Part shown: one piece after another, positions 32,940 through 41,695 of the stretch
Layout: the number at the start of each line of letters is the position of its first letter
How positions within the stretch are numbered: position 1 is the stretch's first letter
DNA from: Eubacteriaceae bacterium
GTDB lineage: Bacteria > Bacillota > Clostridia > Peptostreptococcales > Anaerovoracaceae
Direction of reading: 5' to 3'
Assembly: GCA_902362805.1 (NCBI GenBank)
Contig: CABIXY010000001.1
Coordinates: forward strand, 702,737 to 766,736
DNA length: 64,000 nt
Translations under genes and position numbers: made by a program
Notes under the pieces: generated by a model
Seen by the model: only the letters and a program-made list of their open reading frames with translations
Database searches by the model: none
Told to the model about the DNA's origin: nothing

Positions 32940-35648
32940 ATGAAGAGGAATAGAGTTTTTGCAGTATTCTTAGCCGTTGCCATCTTACTAAGTCTCACCG
33001 TGCCCGTCTTTGGCGGCAACAGTGTTCAAGCCCATAAAAAAGTGAAAGTTGCCTTTGTAGAGCAAGAAGGGTTGATGGAAAAAGACGAAGACGGCAATTT
33101 GAGCGGATATTCATATGATTACATCATGAAGATGGCGCAGTATGCCAACTGGGACGTGGAATTCGTATTCTCCGAAACAGACGATCTAGACGGTGCTATT
33201 GTAGACATGATGGAGAAAGTAGAAAAAGGCCAAGTGGATATCATCAGCGGCATGGTCTACAACGAGGGTCTGGCGGAGACATATGCCTATCCGGAGAAAG
33301 GTTATGGATATGCTTTTACGACCTTACTCGCCAGTAAGACCAATACCTCGATAAACGAAGATAATCTAGCTTTGCGCAAAAATCTGCGGGTCGCCGTGAT
33401 CGACATGGCCGATATGAGAAATGATGAGTTGAAGGCATTCTGCAAATCCAACAATATCGAGTATACAGAGGTCAAATGTCAGACAGATAAAAAACAGCAG
33501 GAGGCCATTAAAAGCGGCAAGGCAGATGTCATGGTATCCCTGAGCCTGTTACCTCTGGCGGGAACCAAAGTTGTAGCCAGCTTTGCAGACAGGCCCTTTT
33601 ATTTTGCCTGCTCAAAAGCGAATGCTCAGCTTTGTGATGAGATAGATAAGGCCATCGAATCCATCGAGTATGTTGAGCCGGATTATCGAAAAGATCTGCA
33701 TGACAAATATTTTTCTGATAAAGAGGGAGAATGCGCGTTTAGCACCGCCTCCCAGGCTTACATTGAGAAAAAAAAGAAGCTGAAGGTTCTAGTGCCAGAT
33801 GAGATTAAACCACTGCAGTCACAGGAAAGCAGTGGCGTCTATAAAGGTATTTTTGTTTCCTTTATGAAGCGTTTGACGGAGGCGACGGGACTGAAGGTCG
33901 AATTGTGCAATCTGCCTCAGGGAATGTCCCTCAAGGAAGCCATGGCTTCTGGACGGTACGATATGACTCTGGCTGTGCCAGAAGACTATGTGTGGGCAGA
34001 TGAGAACGGACTGATTTTCTCGGTGCCGCTTCTGACCAGCGATAAGGTACTGTATTATAACAAGTCGGCAGATATCTCCGACCTTTGTGCACTCAAGCAG
34101 AGCAGGGAGGGCAGTCTGCAAGAGCAGATGAAACGAGTGGAAAAAGGAGAAGCCGATTACGGCTACGGTTCATCTCTGGTAGTCAATTACAATATCTCAA
34201 ACAACGCATACCAGGAAATTGCCACCCTTCCGGTTTCTGAAGAGAAGAGCAACTATGTCTGTTCTTTCAGTAAGGATGCCTCTCGCGAACTGATAGCAGT
34301 CGTAAACGAGGTTATCGAAAACGTGGATTCGGCCACGATGAATTCTTATCTGCTGGAATCATCGCAAATTGACAACCAGGACCTTCTCTCTTCCTGGATT
34401 CGTAAAAATCCAGTCAGAGCAGTCGGTATCATCTCAGCCTTTGTAGTGCTTGTCATCTGCCTTGTAGCAACGGTTGTCCTCAATCGACGCAAAAAAGAGG
34501 AAAATTTGGAACTGCTGAAGGCCAACAATGCGAAGAGTGAGTTTTTATCAAAGATGAGTCACGAGATGAGGACGCCGCTCAATGCGATCATCGGTGTGAC
34601 TGCGCTGGCAGGAGACGAGGTGGACGATCCGCAGGAAATGAAAGAGTACCTGAAAGCGATCAACGACTCCAGCGATTACCTTCTCAGATTGATTAACGAC
34701 GTGTTGGACATGGCGAAGATCGAAAGCGGAGAATTCACGCTCAACCCGTCTAAGTATAGATATCAGGACTTTGAACGGACGGTCAGGGTCATGGTGGAAC
34801 CGCTCTGTACGCAGAAAAATATCGATTTTGTCTGTCGTTACGAAATCGGCGGAGAGGATATTCTGGTCGACAAGATCAGATTTGATCAGGTCTTTATCAA
34901 TTTGCTGACCAATGCGGTCAAGTTTACGCCAGCCGGCGGTCGGGTAGAGTTTTCTATTCAGGCGGCTGACAATGGAAGCGGATTTTTAGATTCGACTTTC
35001 GTCATCAAAGATTCCGGGATCGGCATGAGCGAAGAATTCTTGCAGAATGTCTTTGAACCGTTTGCCCAGGAACGCAACGACGGATCAGGCGGCGGAACCG
35101 GACTGGGTCTGGCCATTGCGAAAAGTATTGTAGACATGATGGGCGGTACTTTTGATATCGTAAGCAAGAAGGATGTCGGTACGACGATTACCATTGGACT
35201 GATGCTGGAGGTAGCACCAAAGGATCATGCTGCGGAACAGACGGTGATAGAGAATACGCAGAAAACGCTGAAGGGAAAAAGGGTTCTTTTAGTTGAGGAC
35301 AACGATATGAACCGGGAAATCGCCAAGAAACTGCTTCTGAAGAAAGAACTTCAGGTCTTCTGTGCTTTGAACGGAAGGGAAGCAGTGGAGCAATTTGCAG
35401 ACAGCCAGGAGGGCTTCTTTGACGGCATTTTGATGGATATTCGTATGCCGGAGATGGACGGCTTGACCGCGACCAGTAAAATTCGCGCCATGGACCGAAC
35501 AGATGCAACTGCAATTCCAATTATTGCCATGACTGCCGATGCCTTTGAGGAAGATATAGAGAAGGCAAAGGCTGCGGGGATTACCAGCTATCTTGCGAAA
35601 CCGGTGGACGTCAATCTGCTCTATGAAACTTTAGAAAATTTGCTGTAA
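32940..35648 (+). CDS. hybrid sensor histidine kinase with two solute-binding-like sensor domains
   Basis: A 902-residue membrane sensor. A signal peptide (about 1-30) leads to two tandem periplasmic-binding-protein (SBP_bac_3-like) domains (about 35-265 and 275-470), a membrane helix (AVGIISAFVVLVICLVATVVL), a HisKA domain with the phospho-acceptor in FLSKMSHEMRTPLN, an HATPase domain (NLLTNAVKFTPAGG, GTGLGLAIAKSI) and a C-terminal receiver with GILMDIRMPEMDG (Asp) and YLAKPVD (Lys). No HTH output is present and no separate response regulator is adjacent. The binding domains suggest it senses amino acids or similar solutes outside the cell. Confidence 0.92.
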   Translation: MKRNRVFAVFLAVAILLSLTVPVFGGNSVQAHKKVKVAFVEQEGLMEKDEDGNLSGYSYDYIMKMAQYANWDVEFVFSETDDLDGAIVDMMEKVEKGQVDIISGMVYNEGLAETYAYPEKGYGYAFTTLLASKTNTSINEDNLALRKNLRVAVIDMADMRNDELKAFCKSNNIEYTEVKCQTDKKQQEAIKSGKADVMVSLSLLPLAGTKVVASFADRPFYFACSKANAQLCDEIDKAIESIEYVEPDYRKDLHDKYFSDKEGECAFSTASQAYIEKKKKLKVLVPDEIKPLQSQESSGVYKGIFVSFMKRLTEATGLKVELCNLPQGMSLKEAMASGRYDMTLAVPEDYVWADENGLIFSVPLLTSDKVLYYNKSADISDLCALKQSREGSLQEQMKRVEKGEADYGYGSSLVVNYNISNNAYQEIATLPVSEEKSNYVCSFSKDASRELIAVVNEVIENVDSATMNSYLLESSQIDNQDLLSSWIRKNPVRAVGIISAFVVLVICLVATVVLNRRKKEENLELLKANNAKSEFLSKMSHEMRTPLNAIIGVTALAGDEVDDPQEMKEYLKAINDSSDYLLRLINDVLDMAKIESGEFTLNPSKYRYQDFERTVRVMVEPLCTQKNIDFVCRYEIGGEDILVDKIRFDQVFINLLTNAVKFTPAGGRVEFSIQAADNGSGFLDSTFVIKDSGIGMSEEFLQNVFEPFAQERNDGSGGGTGLGLAIAKSIVDMMGGTFDIVSKKDVGTTITIGLMLEVAPKDHAAEQTVIENTQKTLKGKRVLLVEDNDMNREIAKKLLLKKELQVFCALNGREAVEQFADSQEGFFDGILMDIRMPEMDGLTATSKIRAMDRTDATAIPIIAMTADAFEEDIEKAKAAGITSYLAKPVDVNLLYETLENLL

Positions 35649-35718
35649 CCCATTGCCGTATACTACATATAGTGATATAATTGTCCAAGTGACAATATAT
35701 AATGTGTAGGAGGAAAAA

Positions 35719-38028
35719 ATGGCAATTGAAGAAATAAGCAAAAATGCCCTTACGGTATTGGAAAAAAGATACCTGGGTAAGGACGAAAATGGCAATGTTC
35801 TCGAGACTGTTGAGGACATGTTTCGCAGAGTTTCAGATACAATCGCGGCAGTAGACGCCAATTACGATACGAGTACAAATACGAGGGCGCTGAGTGACGA
35901 TTTTTACGAGCTGATGACCGATCTCAAATTCCTGCCCAATTCACCGACGTTGATGAATGCAGGCAGGACTTTGGGACAACTGTCAGCTTGTTTTGTGCTG
36001 CCTGTAGAAGACAGCATGGAAGGCATCTTCGATTCTGTCAAGAACGCGGCGCTGATTCACAAATCAGGCGGCGGTACAGGATTCTCTTTTTCGAGGCTTC
36101 GCCAGAGCGGATCTGCGGTGAGATCCACAGGTGGTGTTGCCAGCGGCCCTGTCAGCTTTATGAAGGTATTTAACGCCGCTACAGAAGCAGTCAAGCAGGG
36201 CGGCACTCGCAGAGGAGCCAACATGGGCGTACTGCGCATCGATCATCCTGATATTCTGGATTTTATCAACTGTAAAGCTGATAACAGCGAGATCACCAAC
36301 TTTAATATCAGCGTCGGCATTACAGAGGCTTTTATGGAAGCTGTGGAAAATCAGAGTGACTATGACCTGATTGATCCGAAAACCAAACAGGCGGTAGGAC
36401 ACCTCAGCGCGGAGAAGGTCTTTGACATGATTGTCGACCACGCCTGGAGAAATGGAGAGCCAGGCATCATCTTCCTAGACAGGCTCAACCGCGATAACGT
36501 AACGCCAAGCCAGGGGGAAATTGAGAGCACCAATCCGTGTGGGGAGCAGCCATTGCTGCCTTACGAGAGCTGCAACCTGGGTTCTATCAATTTGGTCAAA
36601 ATGCTTCGCAAGACTTTGACCGGCTGCGAACTGGATTTCCGTCTGCTGGGCGAGACGGTAGAAAAGGCTGTGCATTTCCTCGATAATGTCATAGATGCCA
36701 ATAACTATCCTTTAGAGAAGATTTCTGAAACCACCAGGGCTTCGAGAAAAATAGGACTGGGCGTCATGGGATGGGCGGATGCCCTGCTGATGCTGGGCAT
36801 TCCGTATAATTCTGATGAGGCAGTGGAATTGGCGGAGAGAGTGATGCGCTATATCAATAATACCGGTCATGCAGCGAGTGCAAGATTGGCGGAAAAGAGG
36901 GGAAACTTTCCATTGTTTTCAGTCAGCACCCTGAAAGAGGGACCGGCTATGAGAAATGCCACGGTAACGACCATTGCGCCGACAGGGACCCTCTCTATTA
37001 TCGGTGGGTGTTCTTCCGGTGTAGAACCGGTATTCGCCTATGCTTTCATTCGCAATATCATGGACGGCACGGAGATGATTGAAGTGAACCCGGTGCTGAC
37101 AGCAAAACTGAAAGAACTGGGACTTTACAATAATGAGCTGCTGAAGAAGATCGCTTCGGAAGGAACCATTGCTCACTGCAGCGAGATTCCAGAAGAGGTG
37201 CGCCGCGTCTTCGTCTGCTCTCACGATATCAAACCGATTGATCATATCAAGATGCAGTCTGCATTCCAAAAATATACAGATAACGCCGTATCAAAGACTG
37301 TCAACTTCCCGAAAGAGGCTACGAGAAATGAAGTCAGAGATGTCTATCTGCTGGCGTATAAAGAAGGCTGCAAGGGCGTGACCATCTACCGTGACGGCAG
37401 CCGTGAAGAACAGGTGCTCAACATCGGCAAGGTCAACCGGGAAAGTGCACAGATGCAGAGCGTACATCAGAGTCCGTCAAATTGTCCTGCCTGTGACGAA
37501 ATTGACTTTGGTCACATCGAACCGCGCCCTCGTCCTGACATCACCCGCGGATTTACGGAGAAGATGAAAATCGGCTGCGGAAGTCTTTATGTTACGACCA
37601 ACTACGACGAAAACGGTATCTGTGAAGTCTTCACCAGCACTGGCAAAGCCGGCGGTTGCCCTAGCCAGAGCGAGGCAACAGCCAGATTGGTGTCAGTCGC
37701 TCTGCGCAGCGGAATTTCCATCAACGAAGTCTACGACCAGCTGAAGGGAATCAGGTGTCCGTCTACAATCAGGCAGCAGGGCATGAGTTGTACTTCCTGC
37801 CCGGATGCGATTGCAAAAGTTGTAATGAAGGTCTCTAAGCTGATTGAAGAACAGCCGAAGGAAAAAGCCAGCTACGAGATGCCGACAGACAATCCTGTCC
37901 CACAGAAACATCCAATCATACCGGCCACGGCAAATGAAATTCATGCCTGCCCGGAATGCGGAAGTGTGGTAGAGCATGAAGGCGGCTGTGTCATCTGCCG
38001 CAATTGTGGATTTTCTAAGTGTGGCTAA
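35719..38028 (+). CDS. nrdJ: adenosylcobalamin-dependent (class II) ribonucleoside reductase
   Basis: Reduces ribonucleotides to deoxyribonucleotides with coenzyme B12 as radical source. The 769-residue chain has the catalytic barrel with NSPTLMNAGRTLGQLSACF, FSRLRQSGSAVRSTGG, NPCGEQPLLPYESCNLGSINL and TTIAPTGTLSIIGGCSSGVEP. The C-terminal region has a TSCPDAIAK segment and ends in a zinc-ribbon-like CPECG-N9-CVICRNCGFSKCG that carries redox cysteines. AGGAGG precedes the ATG. It is oxygen-independent, fitting an anaerobe, and adds to the B12 demand seen elsewhere in the window. Confidence 0.95.
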   Translation: MAIEEISKNALTVLEKRYLGKDENGNVLETVEDMFRRVSDTIAAVDANYDTSTNTRALSDDFYELMTDLKFLPNSPTLMNAGRTLGQLSACFVLPVEDSMEGIFDSVKNAALIHKSGGGTGFSFSRLRQSGSAVRSTGGVASGPVSFMKVFNAATEAVKQGGTRRGANMGVLRIDHPDILDFINCKADNSEITNFNISVGITEAFMEAVENQSDYDLIDPKTKQAVGHLSAEKVFDMIVDHAWRNGEPGIIFLDRLNRDNVTPSQGEIESTNPCGEQPLLPYESCNLGSINLVKMLRKTLTGCELDFRLLGETVEKAVHFLDNVIDANNYPLEKISETTRASRKIGLGVMGWADALLMLGIPYNSDEAVELAERVMRYINNTGHAASARLAEKRGNFPLFSVSTLKEGPAMRNATVTTIAPTGTLSIIGGCSSGVEPVFAYAFIRNIMDGTEMIEVNPVLTAKLKELGLYNNELLKKIASEGTIAHCSEIPEEVRRVFVCSHDIKPIDHIKMQSAFQKYTDNAVSKTVNFPKEATRNEVRDVYLLAYKEGCKGVTIYRDGSREEQVLNIGKVNRESAQMQSVHQSPSNCPACDEIDFGHIEPRPRPDITRGFTEKMKIGCGSLYVTTNYDENGICEVFTSTGKAGGCPSQSEATARLVSVALRSGISINEVYDQLKGIRCPSTIRQQGMSCTSCPDAIAKVVMKVSKLIEEQPKEKASYEMPTDNPVPQKHPIIPATANEIHACPECGSVVEHEGGCVICRNCGFSKCG

Positions 38029-38043
38029 ACGAAATAGAATAGG

Positions 38044-38076
38044 ACTTGCACCGGCAGAAGCCGGTGCATTTTTGTA
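38044..38076 (+). terminator. terminator of nrdJ
   Basis: TGCACCGGC pairs with GCCGGTGCA around AGAA and is followed by TTTTT. Confidence 0.85.
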
Positions 38077-38260
38077 TAACCAAAGCGCGCCAGCCGTGCA
38101 GTTAAGCAGAATCGGCTGAATTCAGCAAATCGGTTACGCAGGCGAGCCGATCCGAACGGCATTTGCGTAACAGAGTGCCCTTTCAGAATGACAAAAGGCA
38201 ACGAATTTGTTTGACCTTGTGAAAATCGAAAGCTATAATAGGCAGTAGATAGGAGTTGCT

Positions 38261-39640
38261 ATGCTGAGAAGATATGTAGAACAGATTTTAAATTTATATA
38301 ATTATATCGATGGAATTTTGGTGGTAGATGCAAAGGGAATCATAGAATACTTTGTCACCTACAGACCGGACGTCAATAATCTGAAGGAGAAGGATTTGAT
38401 CGGCAGACATGTGCTGGAAATCTATCCTAACCTTACAGAAGAGAGCAGCAGCCTGCTCCGCGTGCTGAAAACGGGCAAACCTATTTCCAACGAGTATCAG
38501 GCTCTTTCCGCTTACAACGGCCAGAGCATTAACGCTATCAACACCACTATGCCCATCAAGGATGGCGATCGAATCATCGGTGCAGTGGACGTTTCCCGTT
38601 ATATGGATTCCGCCTACGAACGGCAGGATATTACGTTGGAGCTGAAGGACAAGTTTGAAGAGAAGGCTCTTTACACAGTAGATGACATCATCACTTCATC
38701 CCAGCAGATGGAGCTGATCAAAGAGCGCATAACCATGATTGCCGATACCGATTCCTCTGTCCTGATCGTAGGCGCTACGGGAACGGGCAAAGAACTAGTC
38801 GCCCAGTCCATACATACTGGAAGCTGTCGGAGGAAGAAACGTTTTGTTTCTCAGAACTGTGCCGCCATCCCCGCCAACCTGTTGGAAAGCATCCTCTTCG
38901 GCACGGTCAAAGGCAGCTATACCGGAGCAGAGAACAGGCCTGGGATCTTTGAAATCGCCAACGGCGGTACGATTTTCCTGGACGAAATCAATTCCATGGA
39001 AATCAGCGTGCAGGCAAAGATTCTCAAAGCGATTGAGGAAAAAAAGATTACCCGAATTGGCGGCGTAGAACCTATTCCCATCGACGTAAAAATTGTTTCT
39101 GCCATTAACGAAAATCCCATCGACTGCATGGAGGCTGGCAAGCTGAGAGAAGACTTATTCTACCGCCTCAGTGTGGTGCAGCTGACCCTGCCATTGCTGA
39201 AAGAGCGTATCAACGATCTGTTTTTCTTAGTCAATCACTTTATCGCAGAATATAACGAGAAAATGCACCGCAATATCATCGGTATCGATGAGAACGTAGA
39301 AGAAATTTTTCGCGGCTACGACTGGCCGGGAAATGTCCGGGAATTGAAGAATGTCATAGAGGGAGCCTTTAACGTGACCTCTTCTGGATTTATTCAGAAA
39401 AAGGATTTGCCGGAATATCTGCTCAACGCCATTGAGCGGAGCCAATGCAGTACGGTGACTGGAAACCGCATTGACCTGGACCATCCGGCCTTTTCACTGA
39501 ACAAAACCATGGAAGCTTTTGAAAAAGATTTGATTGGTCGTGCCCTGAGTGAGAGCAGGAATTTGTCGGCCGCCGCCAGGAAGCTGAAAATTTCAAAGCA
39601 GACCTTGAGCTACAAGATGAATAAATACAATTTAGATTAG
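38261..39640 (+). CDS. sigma-54-dependent transcriptional activator (PAS-AAA-HTH, RocR-like)
   Basis: A 459-residue enhancer-binding protein. A PAS sensor occupies about 1-115 (DGILVVDAKGIIEYF), the AAA+ domain about 140-375 with Walker A GATGTGKE, Walker B TIFLDEIN and the arginine-finger region, and a Fis-type HTH closes the C-terminus (NLSAAARKLKISKQTLSYKM). The sigma-54 contact loop reads GSYTGA rather than GAFTGA. TAGGAG precedes the ATG. A TGTCA-N8-TGACA dyad and a near-perfect sigma-54 promoter lie right downstream, so it should activate the amidinohydrolase operon. Architecture resembles RocR, the arginine catabolism activator. Confidence 0.92.
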   Translation: MLRRYVEQILNLYNYIDGILVVDAKGIIEYFVTYRPDVNNLKEKDLIGRHVLEIYPNLTEESSSLLRVLKTGKPISNEYQALSAYNGQSINAINTTMPIKDGDRIIGAVDVSRYMDSAYERQDITLELKDKFEEKALYTVDDIITSSQQMELIKERITMIADTDSSVLIVGATGTGKELVAQSIHTGSCRRKKRFVSQNCAAIPANLLESILFGTVKGSYTGAENRPGIFEIANGGTIFLDEINSMEISVQAKILKAIEEKKITRIGGVEPIPIDVKIVSAINENPIDCMEAGKLREDLFYRLSVVQLTLPLLKERINDLFFLVNHFIAEYNEKMHRNIIGIDENVEEIFRGYDWPGNVRELKNVIEGAFNVTSSGFIQKKDLPEYLLNAIERSQCSTVTGNRIDLDHPAFSLNKTMEAFEKDLIGRALSESRNLSAAARKLKISKQTLSYKMNKYNLD

Positions 39641-39643
39641 AAA

Positions 39644-39661
39644 TGTCAAAATTTTATGACA
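39644..39661. promoter_or_regulatory. candidate enhancer (upstream activating sequence)
   Basis: TGTCA-N8-TGACA dyad about 70 bases upstream of the sigma-54 promoter, directly after the activator gene; another TTGACAT half-site follows at 39678. Confidence 0.55.
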
Positions 39662-39731
39662 AAGTGATATGATTTTTTTGACATATTTCATAGAGAAAGT
39701 CCAAAACCGCTGAAAAAGCGGTTTTTCTTTT

Positions 39732-39747
39732 TGGCACGGCTTTTGCT
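39732..39747 (+). promoter_or_regulatory. sigma-54 (-24/-12) promoter
   Basis: TGGCAC-N5-TTGCT, an exact match to the -24/-12 consensus, about 40 bases upstream of the first amidinohydrolase ATG. Confidence 0.88.
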
Positions 39748-39785
39748 CTTTATAATAGCAGAGAAAAAGTTTGGAGGCGATAAAT

Positions 39786-40739
39786 ATGAATGAAGAAAAA
39801 AAGAAGCTGGATATTGACGCGATTCCGGGAGAACGATGGTTTCCCAAGGAAACCACTTTTGAAGAGGACATGAATCAATATTGGGGAGACTGGGGTGTTT
39901 CCTCTGAGGTGGATACGCTGAAAGCGGTTTTGTTGAGACGGCCCGGCAAGGAAGTAGAACACTTTGACGCTGCGGAATACCGTTTTGCCGACGTACCTGT
40001 AGATGTGGAACTGATGCGAGAGCAGCACGACGCAGTGGCACAGATCTACAGGGAGCACGGGGTAAAGGTATACTACGTGGAGGAACAGCGGGAGGACAGG
40101 CCCAACGCCGTATTCTGTCGAGATTTGATGTTTATGACACCGGAAGGCGCCATCATCACCAGGCCGGGCATGGCTGCAAGGAGAGGCGAGGAACGGTATA
40201 TCGCCAAGGCGCTGGCTGACCTGGGGGTACCCATCGTGAGAACGATTAATGGGGATGGTATGTTTGAAGGTGCCAACGCCATGTGGGTAGACCGCAAAAC
40301 GGTGGTGCTCTCAACGGGAAGCCGCTGTAATCGCAGCGGTTACGAACAGGTGGAGACCGAGCTGCGCCGCATGGGCGTTACAGAAGTGATTCACATGCAG
40401 CAGCCATACAGCAACATCCACATCGACGGTCTGATGAATGCGGCCAGCAATGATGTGGTCATGGTTCACGCATCCCAGGTGCCTTACGACGTGTTAGATG
40501 TGCTGAAGCGGAAAGGCTATAAGGTTCTTGAAGCGCCATCTACGACGGAGGTGAGAGAGACCTTTGGCTGCAATTTTGTGGCTTTGGAATCAGGACTTGT
40601 TTTAATGCCGGAGGGAAATCCGCGCTGCCAGGCTCTTCTCGAAGAAAATGGCATCAAAGTGCTGACGGTAGATGTTTCGGAAATCATGAAAGGCAGAGGG
40701 GCGCTGCACTGCATCACTGCATTTTTGAAGAGAGGTTAA
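39786..40739 (+). CDS. amidinohydrolase/arginine deiminase-family protein (paralogue A)
   Basis: A 317-residue pentein-fold (amidinotransferase/arginine deiminase superfamily) enzyme. The likely nucleophile is Cys309 in GALHCITAFLKRG; a histidine is in NIHIDG, and acidic residues in FCRD and FEGAN would complete the triad and guanidine pocket. The length is closer to dimethylarginine hydrolases and glycine amidinotransferases than to classic arginine deiminase (about 410). The ATG at 39786 follows TTGGAGG. It heads a sigma-54 operon with a close paralogue and a transporter. It probably hydrolyses a guanidino or ureido compound; the exact substrate is unknown. Confidence 0.82.
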   Translation: MNEEKKKLDIDAIPGERWFPKETTFEEDMNQYWGDWGVSSEVDTLKAVLLRRPGKEVEHFDAAEYRFADVPVDVELMREQHDAVAQIYREHGVKVYYVEEQREDRPNAVFCRDLMFMTPEGAIITRPGMAARRGEERYIAKALADLGVPIVRTINGDGMFEGANAMWVDRKTVVLSTGSRCNRSGYEQVETELRRMGVTEVIHMQQPYSNIHIDGLMNAASNDVVMVHASQVPYDVLDVLKRKGYKVLEAPSTTEVRETFGCNFVALESGLVLMPEGNPRCQALLEENGIKVLTVDVSEIMKGRGALHCITAFLKRG

Positions 40740-40743
40740 AAGG

Positions 40744-41685
40744 ATGGAAAAAAGAAGAGATATTGACGCAATTCCAGGTGAAAAATGGTTCCCTAAGGAA
40801 TCATCCATCATCGACGATATGAAGGATCTGTGGGGAGACTTTGGCGTATGCTCCGAAGTGGACCCGCTGAAGGCGGTATTGATGCGCAGGCCGGGAAAAG
40901 AAATTGAGAATTTTGACTGGCAGGCAGCCAGGTTCAAGGCGGACATCGATCCTGCGCGCTTTCGGGCACAGCACGATGCTCTGGCGGATATTTATCGAGC
41001 CCACGGTGTCAGGGTTCACTACATCGAGGAACAGCGGGAGGACAAGCCCAACGCCCTGTTCTGCAGAGACTTAGTTTTGATGACGCCAGAGGGAGCCATT
41101 GTGACCAGACCGGCCATGGAGGCGCGCCGCGGAGAGGAGCGCTATGCGGCAAAGGCTCTGGCAGACTTGGGTGTTCCCATCATCCGCACCATCTGCGGCG
41201 ATGCAACTTTTGAGGGTGCCATGGTCATGTGGGTCGACCGCAGAACTGCAATTCTGGCCTCCGGGGTCAGAACTAACCGCAGTGGATACGAGATGGTCGA
41301 GTACGAGCTTCGCCGCATGGGGGTGACCGAGATTCTGCACATGCAGGTACCTTACGGCCACGCCCATATCGACGGCAACCTCAACTTTGCCAGCCACGAT
41401 GTAGCGATGATACACGCATCTCAGGTACCTTACGACGTGTGTGATGCCTTGAAGAAAAAGGGGATCAAGCTGCTGGAATGCCCATCGCAGACGGAGGCGA
41501 AGCAGTCCTTTGCTATCAACTTCGTAGCTCTCGCGCCGGGTCAGATCGTCATGCCGGCTGGCAATCCGCGTAGTCAGGCGCTGCTGGAACAAAATGGAGT
41601 CGAGGTTATACCAGTAGAATTCGATGAAGTGATGAAAGGATTCGGTGCTATTCACTGCTGCACCGCATTCCTGAAGAGAGGATAA
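40744..41685 (+). CDS. amidinohydrolase/arginine deiminase-family protein (paralogue B)
   Basis: A 313-residue paralogue of the preceding protein, alignable almost without gaps and identical at well over half of positions by eye (shared DIDAIPGE, WFPKE, EEQREDKPN, FCRD, RRGEERY, ALADLGVPI). The C-terminal site reads AIHCCTAFLKRG with a doubled cysteine (305/306), and FEGAM replaces FEGAN. The gap to paralogue A is four bases. Retention of both copies with complete catalytic motifs suggests a hetero-oligomer or two consecutive reactions rather than redundancy. Confidence 0.82.
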   Translation: MEKRRDIDAIPGEKWFPKESSIIDDMKDLWGDFGVCSEVDPLKAVLMRRPGKEIENFDWQAARFKADIDPARFRAQHDALADIYRAHGVRVHYIEEQREDKPNALFCRDLVLMTPEGAIVTRPAMEARRGEERYAAKALADLGVPIIRTICGDATFEGAMVMWVDRRTAILASGVRTNRSGYEMVEYELRRMGVTEILHMQVPYGHAHIDGNLNFASHDVAMIHASQVPYDVCDALKKKGIKLLECPSQTEAKQSFAINFVALAPGQIVMPAGNPRSQALLEQNGVEVIPVEFDEVMKGFGAIHCCTAFLKRG

Positions 41686-41695
41686 GGTGGAAACT

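Noticed and set aside
39786..41685. Calling the two enzymes arginine deiminase (ArcA)
   Set aside because: They are about 315 residues rather than about 410 and lack the EGGD-type motif in standard form, and no ornithine carbamoyltransferase or carbamate kinase gene is adjacent.
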